NCBI GenBank assembly: GCA_028372485.1
Contig: JAOMYS010000068.1
Location: 1-5,791 of the forward strand
Origin: Rickettsiaceae bacterium
GTDB lineage: Bacteria; Pseudomonadota; Alphaproteobacteria; Rickettsiales; Rickettsiaceae
Direction of reading: 5' to 3'
DNA length: 5,791 bases
This document shows, in pieces, positions 1 through 5,791 of the stretch (positions are counted from its first letter, which is position 1; each line of letters starts with the position of its first letter). The notes beneath the pieces were generated by a model. The model was given only the letters and a program-made list of their open reading frames with translations. It was not told the DNA's origin and made no database searches. Made by a program: the position numbers and the translations under genes.

Positions 1-1209
1 TTTGAAGAAGATTCTTTGTTTACGTTTGAGGATAGTGGTAAAAACTTAGATTTCACATCAGTTTCTGAATTTTTGGCCCAAGTTAGACTGCAAAACTTTA
101 ACCTAGGGGTTACAAGGGGGTCAATATATGCGGATCCGCAAATTGATCTTTTTATTAGCGATAAGATGAATCAAGATATAGTCCGTCAATATGATAACGA
201 TGATGAGTCGTTGCTTGCTCTTATTGAGGGGCATATAGATGGATTTATAGCAGATAGGGTGGTAGGATCTGCTGCTATCTTACACTTAGATGCAATATCG
301 AAAGTGAAAGAAATTCCTTTGAATATAAAAGTGCCAATTCATTTTATGTTCAGCAAAAAAACTGTACCAATTGATTTGGTGGATAAATTCAATCGAAAAA
401 TCAAGCAATTCTTTGATAGTGAAGAGTACAGATCGGTAGTCAAGACATACTTATACCCTGTGCTTCTAATACAAACTATTGATTCAAAATGGTTTTATTT
501 TATAGGCGTCATTGGTACAATAGCTTTTGCTATATCGGGTATTGCAATAGCATCAAAGGATAATGCTACATTATTTGGGACATTCTTTCTAGCTATGTTA
601 CCCTCAGTTGGAGGGGGTGTAATGCGTGATGTTCTAGTAAATAGAGATGAGGTTGTCTTATTCTTAACTCCTTCTTACATGTATTATATCATGATAATAG
701 TTTTGATTGGGTTCTCAACGGTAAGGTTGCTAGAGTATTACAATAAGGGATCTAATGAAGATGCTATAGTGAAACGCTTTTGGGATAATGTACTTGTAAT
801 AGGCGATGCTATTGGCCAGGCATCCTTTATAGTAACAGGAGTTACTATTGCCATTATGGCAAAGATTGAACCAATAGAGCTCTGGGGGCCATTTTTTGCA
901 TTCCTAACAGCAAATGGAGGTTGTATATTACGTGACCTTATGAGAAAAAACCCACATATAATATGCATTAATGGTACGTTTAATGCAGAGATATCTGTGT
1001 TATGGGGAGTGATATTTAGCGTATACTTGGATATGAACTCACATGATCCAGATGCAGACAGCATTAAAAACATAGTATATGTAATCGCTATTGGGGCTTT
1101 TCTTACGAGAATAACAGCCCATTACTTAAACTTGCCAAATCTAAGATTCAGAGCAGAAAAAAATATAAGCACGCAAAGATCAGGGAGTGGTAAAAAAAAT
1201 CTTAAGTAA
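1..1209 (+). CDS. Solute-binding domain fused to TRIC/UPF0126 membrane domain (5' partial)
   Basis: The frame is open from the first base, so the true start lies upstream; 402 codons are present, counted here from the first codon. Residues about 1-155 look like the second half of an SBP_bac_3 amino-acid-binding domain. They include the GVTRGS turn (36-41), an acidic patch then LLALIEGHIDGFIADR with Asp85, the position that usually contacts the ligand amino group, and a terminal FSKKTV...F...EEYRSVV block. Residues about 164-385 are a TRIC/UPF0126 domain with roughly seven hydrophobic helices in two repeats, carrying GGGVMRD at 204-210 and GGCILRD at 306-312. A short basic tail follows. The family includes TRIC cation channels and proteins annotated as glycine transporters. 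I infer an inner-membrane protein with a periplasmic ligand-binding domain, acting as a gated channel or a transporter. Roughly 100 or more N-terminal residues, including any signal peptide, should lie outside the window. Domain identity is firm; substrate and mechanism are unknown. Confidence 0.9.
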   Translation, partial: FEEDSLFTFEDSGKNLDFTSVSEFLAQVRLQNFNLGVTRGSIYADPQIDLFISDKMNQDIVRQYDNDDESLLALIEGHIDGFIADRVVGSAAILHLDAISKVKEIPLNIKVPIHFMFSKKTVPIDLVDKFNRKIKQFFDSEEYRSVVKTYLYPVLLIQTIDSKWFYFIGVIGTIAFAISGIAIASKDNATLFGTFFLAMLPSVGGGVMRDVLVNRDEVVLFLTPSYMYYIMIIVLIGFSTVRLLEYYNKGSNEDAIVKRFWDNVLVIGDAIGQASFIVTGVTIAIMAKIEPIELWGPFFAFLTANGGCILRDLMRKNPHIICINGTFNAEISVLWGVIFSVYLDMNSHDPDADSIKNIVYVIAIGAFLTRITAHYLNLPNLRFRAEKNISTQRSGSGKKNLK

Positions 1210-1212
1210 GGA

Positions 1213-1366
1213 GGCGTTGTCTACACGGCTACAATTGAACATGCAAGTACTTTACGCAATCTCATTGTCTTTCCATATGACTCCCCCAGCCTATCATTTC
1301 GCATGCGAGCATTTTGCTCCCACTGTCATTCCACAAGTGATTTTTTAGAGCTATACAGGCAACGCC
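1213..1366. repeat. Long-range inverted repeat, possible closing stem of a structured RNA
   Basis: GGCGTTGTCT at 1213-1222 can pair with AGGCAACGCC at 1357-1366, giving ten base pairs of which one is a G-T wobble and nine are standard. The enclosed 134 bases contain further local symmetry. The pairing is visible directly, but a ten-base match over this distance could arise by chance. I do not recognise the fold of 6S RNA, SRP RNA, RNase P or tmRNA in it. Confidence 0.3.
1299..1319. repeat. Perfect 10-bp palindrome overlapping a small hairpin
   Basis: TCGCATGCGA at 1299-1308 is a perfect palindrome. It overlaps the start of a hairpin with arms GAGCA (1307-1311) and TGCTC (1315-1319) and a TTT loop. 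Both lie within the G+C-rich unidentified segment. Such compact symmetry is typical of palindromic repeats or protein-binding sites, but nothing shows which, if either, applies. Confidence 0.4.
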
Positions 1367-1451
1367 ATCGAGATATCATTACTCTTCGCTCACCTATGTG
1401 GAAGCAAGTTAAGATAAACGAGCCGAGTACCAAAAAGCTATAAAGACATAT

Positions 1452-1469
1452 AAAAGCAAAAGCTTTTTT
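1452..1469 (+). terminator. Weak hairpin with T run, possible terminator
   Basis: AAAAGC (1452-1457) pairs with GCTTTT (1462-1467) around an AAAA loop, and the T run continues to 1469. This has the layout of an intrinsic terminator for rightward transcription from the fusion gene or the segment after it. The stem is short and mostly A-T, so it would be weak. The A-rich left side could help terminate the leftward xth transcript as well. Confidence 0.35.
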
Positions 1470-1495
1470 ATATTGATGCAAGTGGTATCAATATA
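1469..1495. terminator. 11-bp stem-loop in the convergent intergenic end
   Basis: TATATTGATGC (1469-1479) pairs with GTATCAATATA (1485-1495) through eleven pairs, one of them G-T, around an AAGTG loop. It starts four bases past the xth stop codon on the minus strand, where a 3'-end structure for xth would be expected. No clean U run follows it directly on either strand, so it may stabilise a transcript end or be an imperfect terminator. Confidence 0.4.
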
Positions 1496-1499
1496 TATC

Positions 1500-2294
1500 T
1501 TACAAATTAACATCTAGATCAACTATACACGGTACATGGTCTGATGGCCTTTCCCAGTCTCTAGCATATGGTATAGATATGCTATCTTGTAATTTATCTT
1601 CAAGATTTTCACTCACCCAGATATGATCTAATCTTCTGCCACGATTGGATTTTTTCCAATCTCTATTTCTGTAACTCCACCAGCTATATAATTTTTTGCT
1701 AAGATCAGTAAAATGCCTTCCAGTATCAATAAAGCTAAACGATTCTTGAAGAGAAAGTAAAGCTTTACGTTCTGAGTCAGTGTGACTTATCACGTTCCTT
1801 AGCTGCTTACTTGACCATACATCATGTTCATGTGGTGCAATATTGAGATCTCCTAGCAAAATGATTTTATCATGTTGTTTTGACCTATTACTTGCAAACC
1901 ATTCTTGCATCAATTTTACATATTCTAACTTATGTTTATATTTAGGATTAACACTAACGTCTGGTTCATCACCGCCAGCTGGAACATAGAAATTATGAAT
2001 TTCAAAATCATTGATTTTTGCACATATATGTCTTTTATTTTCATTGTATATATTCAATGAAAAATGTTTAGATATTTTGTGCTTTGAGATGATAGCTACA
2101 CCGTTATAAGATTTCTCACCAGAATATATCACATGTTCATATCCCATTTTTTGAATTGCATCTAAGGGAAATGTTTTATCTTCTGTTTTTGTTTCTTGCA
2201 AACATATGACATCTGGCTCTTGCTCTAAACACAGTTTTTCAAGCAAATTGATGCGTAAACGCACTGAATTAATATTCCAAGTAATGATTCTCAT
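1500..2294 (-). CDS. xth: Exodeoxyribonuclease III (AP endonuclease, XthA family)
   Basis: This is a complete 264-residue member of the endonuclease/exonuclease/phosphatase fold, close in length to the E. coli enzyme (268). The family cuts DNA 5' of abasic sites in base-excision repair and removes 3' blocks and 3' nucleotides; it is cytoplasmic and magnesium dependent. The catalytic set is visible: Asn7 in the WNINSVR start, Glu34 in CLQETK, Tyr103 in FYVPAGG, Asp149 and Asn151 in GDLNIAP, Asp223 in RGRRLDHIW and the Asp252-His253 pair in PSDHVP. The SWWSYR block before the RGRRLD motif is also typical. The start ATG gives the standard family N-terminus, although no clear ribosome-binding site precedes it. 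It converges on the fusion gene and diverges from yebC. It may work with the PolA encoded nearby, since both act in base-excision repair; that link is inferred from family roles. Identification is secure. Confidence 0.97.
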   Translation of the reverse strand: MRIITWNINSVRLRINLLEKLCLEQEPDVICLQETKTEDKTFPLDAIQKMGYEHVIYSGEKSYNGVAIISKHKISKHFSLNIYNENKRHICAKINDFEIHNFYVPAGGDEPDVSVNPKYKHKLEYVKLMQEWFASNRSKQHDKIILLGDLNIAPHEHDVWSSKQLRNVISHTDSERKALLSLQESFSFIDTGRHFTDLSKKLYSWWSYRNRDWKKSNRGRRLDHIWVSENLEDKLQDSISIPYARDWERPSDHVPCIVDLDVNL

Positions 2295-2366
2295 AATTTA
2301 TCAATTAGTCTAATTTAAATAACTACATATACAAAAATGTTACCTTGTGAGCAATATAACCAATGC

Positions 2367-2395
2367 ATTTTAATAATACTATTATTCTTTAACAA
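2367..2395 (-). promoter_or_regulatory. Candidate promoter for xth
   Basis: On the minus strand, TTGTTA (2395-2390) and TAAAAT (2372-2367) are separated by 17 bases, matching a sigma-70 type promoter with four of six and five of six consensus bases. The predicted leader to the xth ATG would be about 65 bases. The region is very A/T-rich, so chance matches are likely. Confidence 0.35.
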
Positions 2396-2428
2396 TGCCT
2401 CTTTGTACTTACAAATAATAGTTACCTA

Positions 2429-2456
2429 TTGCCTTATTTATAGTTTCGGATAAAAT
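2429..2456 (+). promoter_or_regulatory. Candidate promoter for the yebC operon
   Basis: TTGCCT (2429-2434) and TAAAAT (2451-2456) are 16 bases apart and lie about 33 bases before the yebC ATG. A second -10-like box, TATACT (2473-2478), has no matching -35 box and would leave almost no leader. The rest of the 195-base divergent gap shows only A/T-rich sequence with no operator or riboswitch that I recognise. Confidence 0.3.
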
Positions 2457-2489
2457 GAGATTCCTACTTTAATATACTATTTTGTTGCA

Positions 2490-3242
2490 ATGGCAGGACA
2501 TTCCAAATTTAAAAACATACAACATCGCAAAGGCGCTCAAGATAAGAAAAGAGCTAAAGTATTTACTAAATTAGTTAGAGAGATTATAACAGCTGCAAAA
2601 ATTGGTGGTGTTGATGTAAATAATAACCCACGCCTTAGGTCGGGTATATCAGAAGCTAGAAGTCAAAATCTTCCTAAAGATAGAATTGACAAAGCCTTGG
2701 CACAAGCGTCTGATCCATCGGATACAGACAATTACTCAGAGATGCGTTATGAAGGTTTTATCACTGGTGGTATTGCGATCATAGTGGAAACACTGACTGA
2801 TAATAAAAATAGAACTGCATCAGACGTTAGAAGTAGCTTTAGCAAATATGGTGGAAATCTCGGTGAGTCTGGAAGCGTAAGTTTCATGTTTGATAAGGTA
2901 GGAAGAATAGAGTATCCAGCATCTGTAGCATCTGCAGATGAAATAATGGAAAGCGCCATTGAATCTGGTGCTAATGATGCCCAATCAACAGAAGATGATC
3001 ATAATATTTATACTGATATTGAGTCCTTTTCTTCTTGTCTTGATTATTTAAATGATAAGTACGGCATACCAACAGAGGCAGAATTAGAGTGGAAACCGCA
3101 AAATACAGTGTTGGTTAATGATCACGAAAAAGCAGAAAAGATATTAAAATTGATTGATCTTTTGGAAGAAAGTGATGATGTGCAGAAAGTATTCGGCAAT
3201 TATGAATTTTCAAAAGAAGTAATAGAGAAATTATCTAATTAA
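2490..3242 (+). CDS. yebC: YebC/TACO1 family translation-associated protein
   Basis: This complete 250-residue protein has the usual family length. It opens with the hallmark MAGHSKFKNIQHRKGAQD, followed by the basic KRAKVFTKLVREI segment and the NNPRLRSGISEARSQNLPKD block of the N-terminal domain (about 1-80). The central part carries RYEGF, ETLTDNKNRT and the KYGGNLGESGSVSFMF stretch (about 119-134). The C-terminal part ends with LLEESDDVQKVFGNYE. YebC proteins were long annotated as transcriptional regulators. The mitochondrial relative TACO1 is a translational activator, and newer work links bacterial YebC to relief of ribosome stalling, so a cytoplasmic ribosome-associated role is the better reading. 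ATG 2490 is fixed by the conserved N-terminus; no strong ribosome-binding site is seen. It is the first gene of a probable three-gene unit, its stop lying 12 bases before the next start. Identity is very secure. Confidence 0.97.
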   Translation: MAGHSKFKNIQHRKGAQDKKRAKVFTKLVREIITAAKIGGVDVNNNPRLRSGISEARSQNLPKDRIDKALAQASDPSDTDNYSEMRYEGFITGGIAIIVETLTDNKNRTASDVRSSFSKYGGNLGESGSVSFMFDKVGRIEYPASVASADEIMESAIESGANDAQSTEDDHNIYTDIESFSSCLDYLNDKYGIPTEAELEWKPQNTVLVNDHEKAEKILKLIDLLEESDDVQKVFGNYEFSKEVIEKLSN

Positions 3243-3254
3243 AGATTTAATTTG

Positions 3255-3986
3255 GTGAAAAAGCAAATAATAATATTGGCTGCTGGAAAAGGAAGCAGAA
3301 TGAATTCTGATCTGCCTAAAGTGATGCACAAGGTAGCTGGAATCTCAATGCTTGAAAGAGTGGTGAGTAATTGTTATGAAGTTACGCATGACCTTACTTT
3401 GGTATATTCAAAACATATAGAACTTTATCTTTCAGACTTTGAAAATCGCTGTAAGCTTGTAAATCAAGGTAATCAAAGAGGTACTGCTCATGCTGTATCT
3501 ATGGCAAAGGATTTTTTTGATGATGACGCTCAAATAGGAGTTATATATGGTGATAATCCACTAATTACGCCAAGCGTCATTAATGGTATTTTTAATCACT
3601 TGCAGAATACTAGCTCAGCCGTAACTACTCTTGCATTTCAGTGTGATCCACCTAATCAATATGGAAAAATCATAACTGATGAAAGTAGAAATTTTCAGCG
3701 TATTGTTGAGAGCAAATTTGCGAATGATCAAGAGCAAAAAATTACATTATGTAATTCAGGAATTATGGTATTTGCACCTAACATTCTAAAAAAATATATC
3801 GATCAATGTTTAATAACAGATCATAGCAATCCTAAAAAAGAGTTATATTTGACAGACATTATAGAAGTATGCGTATTAAACGGGGAAAAAGTATCCTACT
3901 TTGAACTAAGTGACCCTAGATTAGTGATCGGAGTCAATACACAAGATGATCTGGCAAAAGCAAATTCTATAGTTGAAGTTAAATAG
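3255..3986 (+). CDS. glmU: GlmU-type N-acetylglucosamine-1-phosphate uridylyltransferase, single domain
   Basis: This 243-residue protein is a nucleotidyltransferase matching the N-terminal half of GlmU, which makes UDP-GlcNAc from UTP and GlcNAc-1-phosphate for peptidoglycan and lipid A. Seen motifs are LAAGKGSRM (8-16) with LPKVMH (20-25) for nucleotide binding, QGNQRGTAHA (71-80), YGDNPLI with the metal-binding Asp100, YGKI (136-139), VE with Glu152, CNSG with Asn167, and GVN with Asn228. All expected active-site positions are present. Bifunctional GlmU is about 450 residues; here the left-handed beta-helix acetyltransferase half is missing. The next gene starts five bases after the stop, so the missing half is not simply frameshifted. 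The acetyl step would need another enzyme or supplied GlcNAc-1-phosphate. GTG 3255 is chosen over the adjacent TTG 3252 as the more usual start; the two differ by one residue. A related sugar nucleotidyltransferase with another sugar is possible. Confidence 0.85.
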   Translation: MKKQIIILAAGKGSRMNSDLPKVMHKVAGISMLERVVSNCYEVTHDLTLVYSKHIELYLSDFENRCKLVNQGNQRGTAHAVSMAKDFFDDDAQIGVIYGDNPLITPSVINGIFNHLQNTSSAVTTLAFQCDPPNQYGKIITDESRNFQRIVESKFANDQEQKITLCNSGIMVFAPNILKKYIDQCLITDHSNPKKELYLTDIIEVCVLNGEKVSYFELSDPRLVIGVNTQDDLAKANSIVEVK

Positions 3987-3991
3987 AAATT

Positions 3992-5791
3992 ATGAACAAA
4001 GATGAGCCCTTATTAATCATTGATGGTTATGGTTTTATATTCAGGGCATATCATGTACAGCCACCTCTAACCTCACCAGATGGCTCTCCAGTTGGTGCTA
4101 TTTATGGCTTTACCTCTATGCTACTTAAGCTTATTAAGGACTTTAAGCCCAAGCATGCCGTAATGGTACTTGATTCTGCTGGGAAAAATTTTAGACATGA
4201 CCTTTATGATGCATATAAAGCTAATCGTCCACCTGCTCCAGATGACTTAGTAGCACAGCTGAAAATGGTAGGGATTGCTGCAAAATCTTTAAACTTTACA
4301 TGTCTATCAAAACAAGGATTTGAGGCTGACGACATTATAGCTACTCTTGCAAAAAGATATTCTGATTCTGGGAAGTCTGCGGTAGTAATTTCTGCTGACA
4401 AAGACTTGATGCAGCTGATGGATAATCATGTAAAAATGTATGATCCAGTCAAATCAAAATATATAACAGAAGAAGATGTTTTTAATAAATTCGGTGTTAT
4501 TCCGTCAAAAGTGCGTGATGTGCAAGCATTAATGGGGGATAAGTCGGACAACATACCGGGTGTTGCAGGAGTTGGTCCTAAGACTGCATCACAGCTAATT
4601 AATCAGTTTGGTGATCTTGAAGGATTATTATCATCGATTGATCAAGTAAAAAGCCCAAGACAGCAGGAATTACTCAAGAAACATAGGGAAGATGCCCTAA
4701 TATCATGGAAGCTGGTAGATTTAGATCGCAACGTTGCGATTGAGCAAGATGCTGATAAATTCAAGTGGATAGTTCCAAAGTGTGAACAAATATCAGATTT
4801 TCTAAATCGAAATGGGTTTAAATCTCTAAATAAAAGAGTAGAGAATTTATTCAATATCAAAGTTCAAGAGAAGCAAGAAGATACTGATGTTAGCCAGAAA
4901 GTTAAAGAAGTTGCAAATAACAAGATTATCGAGGTTCAGGAAGTTAGTCAGTTAGGACCGCTAACTAAAGAAATAGAGCGTTTAGGTATAATTGCGGTAA
5001 ATACACGAACCACTGATGTTGATGGAAAGATAGAATTTATAATTTGTACAGATAGCAATACATATCTAATTCCATTTAATAAACAATCAGATTCTGCTAA
5101 AGACTTATTCTCATATAATAATGCAGACTCTCATATTAGTTTTGATACACAGCTTTATGATCTATTTAAAGATAAATCTATTAAAAAAATTTCCTATGAT
5201 TTAAAATCTCTGCTCAAGATATGTGACTGTGATATGCAGTCTTTTGATGATCTTCAAATTATGGACTACATATTAAGTGCCGGGGAAAAATCAAAAGATA
5301 TAGCAGATATTATAGGGCCCTATTCTGGTCAGATTTTTGATAAAGATGATGTCATAAAAATTACTCAGTATTTTCATGAGTGTTACAAAGGCTTATTGCA
5401 AGATCTTGTGTTGAATAAATCACTGCATTTATATGAGCAGATAGACCTTCCATTATGTTATATACTGCACAACATGGAACAAGAAGGAGTAAAAATTGAT
5501 GTAAATCACCTAGCAAAATTATCTTCTGATTTTTCCAAAAAAATTGAAGTTTTAGAAAAACAAATTTTTTCGATATCAGGAAAGGAGTTCAATATCGGAT
5601 CACCAAAACAACTTGGAGAAATATTATTTGATGAAATGAAATTGCCCTTTGCTAAGATAAACGCTAAAAGCAAATCATACTCTACTAATGTGGATGTTCT
5701 TGAAAAATTACGTGATGATGGGCATGAGATAGCTCTACTACTTCTTGAATATCGCCATTTGACTAAACTGAAAAGCACTTATACAGAAGCT
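3992..5791 (+). CDS. polA: DNA polymerase I (3' partial), degenerate 3'-5' exonuclease motifs
   Basis: This frame begins at ATG 3992, five bases after the preceding stop, and is open for 600 codons to the window edge. Residues about 1-285 are the 5' nuclease domain that removes RNA primers and flaps. Its acidic metal ligands are visible: Asp11 (LLIIDG), Asp61, the EADD group 111-114, ADKD 135-138, and Asp183 and Asp186 in MGDKSDNIPGV, followed by the GVGPKTA helix-hairpin-helix (193-199). Residues about 320-490 correspond to the 3'-5' exonuclease domain. The DxE pair of motif I reads N337-T-R339, and the motif II and III aspartates also appear lost, so proofreading is probably absent. Residues about 530-600, with FNIGSPKQLGEILFDEM and YRHLTKLKSTYTEA, are the start of the polymerase (thumb) region. 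The palm and fingers lie outside the window. PolA acts in gap filling and Okazaki-fragment maturation. The 5-base gap suggests translational coupling. Confidence 0.97.
   Translation, partial: MNKDEPLLIIDGYGFIFRAYHVQPPLTSPDGSPVGAIYGFTSMLLKLIKDFKPKHAVMVLDSAGKNFRHDLYDAYKANRPPAPDDLVAQLKMVGIAAKSLNFTCLSKQGFEADDIIATLAKRYSDSGKSAVVISADKDLMQLMDNHVKMYDPVKSKYITEEDVFNKFGVIPSKVRDVQALMGDKSDNIPGVAGVGPKTASQLINQFGDLEGLLSSIDQVKSPRQQELLKKHREDALISWKLVDLDRNVAIEQDADKFKWIVPKCEQISDFLNRNGFKSLNKRVENLFNIKVQEKQEDTDVSQKVKEVANNKIIEVQEVSQLGPLTKEIERLGIIAVNTRTTDVDGKIEFIICTDSNTYLIPFNKQSDSAKDLFSYNNADSHISFDTQLYDLFKDKSIKKISYDLKSLLKICDCDMQSFDDLQIMDYILSAGEKSKDIADIIGPYSGQIFDKDDVIKITQYFHECYKGLLQDLVLNKSLHLYEQIDLPLCYILHNMEQEGVKIDVNHLAKLSSDFSKKIEVLEKQIFSISGKEFNIGSPKQLGEILFDEMKLPFAKINAKSKSYSTNVDVLEKLRDDGHEIALLLLEYRHLTKLKSTYTEA

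Larger units (their letters stand above)
1210..1443 (+). other. Unidentified G+C-rich segment, open in frame after the fusion gene
   Basis: This stretch between converging genes holds no gene I recognise. By hand count, bases 1211-1440 are about 44% G+C, well above the surrounding sequence. In the frame of the upstream gene it has no stop for 77 codons, from just after TAA at 1207-1209 to TAA at 1441-1443. The conceptual peptide contains RAFCSHCHS and many Arg, Ser and His residues, and matches no family I know. There is no early ATG or GTG in this frame; the first ATG is at 1303. A strong ribosome-binding-like AAGGAGG lies at 1208-1214, and a second frame from TTG 1217 runs 43 codons to TAG 1346-1348, but its spacing is only two bases. 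On the minus strand the frame is broken by at least two stops. It could be a decayed gene end, an inserted repeat element of the kind common in Rickettsiales, or a structured RNA. I do not call a protein. Confidence 0.4.

Noticed and set aside
16..18. TTG at 16 as the start of the fusion gene
   Set aside because: The frame is open upstream to the first base, and the binding domain is already half gone at this point, so the gene must begin outside the window.
738..1073. 111-codon minus-strand frame inside the fusion gene
   Set aside because: It lies antisense within the TRIC domain coding region and its translation resembles no family; the sense frame has clear domain motifs.
1210..1499. tRNA, SRP RNA, RNase P RNA, tmRNA or insertion-sequence remnant
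   Set aside because: I found no cloverleaf, no conserved core sequence of those RNAs and no recognisable transposase motif on either strand; the segment is left unidentified.
2747..2959. 70-codon minus-strand frame inside yebC
   Set aside because: Antisense shadow of a highly conserved gene, with no start signal or recognisable content.
3252..3254. TTG start for the GlmU-like gene
   Set aside because: The adjacent GTG at 3255 is the commoner start codon and gives the normal family N-terminus; the difference is one residue and cannot be settled from sequence alone.
3980..3995. Frameshift splitting glmU from its acetyltransferase domain
   Set aside because: The sequence after the stop translates as the conserved PolA N-terminus from ATG 3992, so there is no beta-helix repeat sequence downstream in any frame.
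4204..5778. Three short minus-strand frames within polA (4204-4401, 4642-4860, 5506-5778)
   Set aside because: All lie antisense to continuous PolA coding sequence with conserved motifs; none resembles a known protein.

Overview
The window comes from an AT-rich bacterial genome. Most of it is roughly one-third G+C, apart from one richer patch. The gene set and protein sequences point to Alphaproteobacteria, most likely Rickettsiales (Rickettsia/Midichloria-type intracellular bacteria). The YebC protein in particular reads very much like the Rickettsia orthologue as I remember it. This assignment is by recognition, not by a search.

Layout. (1) Positions 1-1209, + strand: the 3' part of a membrane protein that joins an extracellular amino-acid-type solute-binding domain (family SBP_bac_3) to a seven-helix TRIC/UPF0126 (YadS/YicG-type) membrane domain. 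Its 5' end lies outside the window. (2) 1210-1499: intergenic between converging genes. Most of it (1211-1440) is about 44% G+C, unlike its surroundings. It stays open for 77 codons in the frame of the upstream gene and contains a perfect palindrome, a hairpin and a possible long-range stem. I cannot identify it. Two A/T-rich hairpins end the region. (3) 1500-2294, - strand: exodeoxyribonuclease III (xth), with all catalytic residues. (4) 2295-2489: AT-rich divergent intergenic region with one plausible promoter for each side. (5) 2490 to the window end, + strand: yebC, a single-domain GlmU-like nucleotidyltransferase, and polA. Gaps of 12 and 5 bases suggest one transcription unit. polA runs off the right edge after 600 codons.

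Functional reading. xth and polA are both base-excision/DNA-repair genes, on opposite strands around yebC. YebC is a translation-associated factor. The GlmU-like enzyme would make UDP-GlcNAc for cell-wall precursors but lacks the usual acetyltransferase half. PolA has an intact 5' nuclease domain, but the three exonuclease motifs of its 3'-5' domain look degenerate.

The most interesting items are the binding-protein/TRIC fusion, which resembles a ligand-gated channel or a transporter with a tethered receptor; the unexplained G+C-rich segment directly after its stop codon; and the apparently proofreading-dead PolA. I see no CRISPR array, tRNA, rRNA or recognisable insertion sequence.
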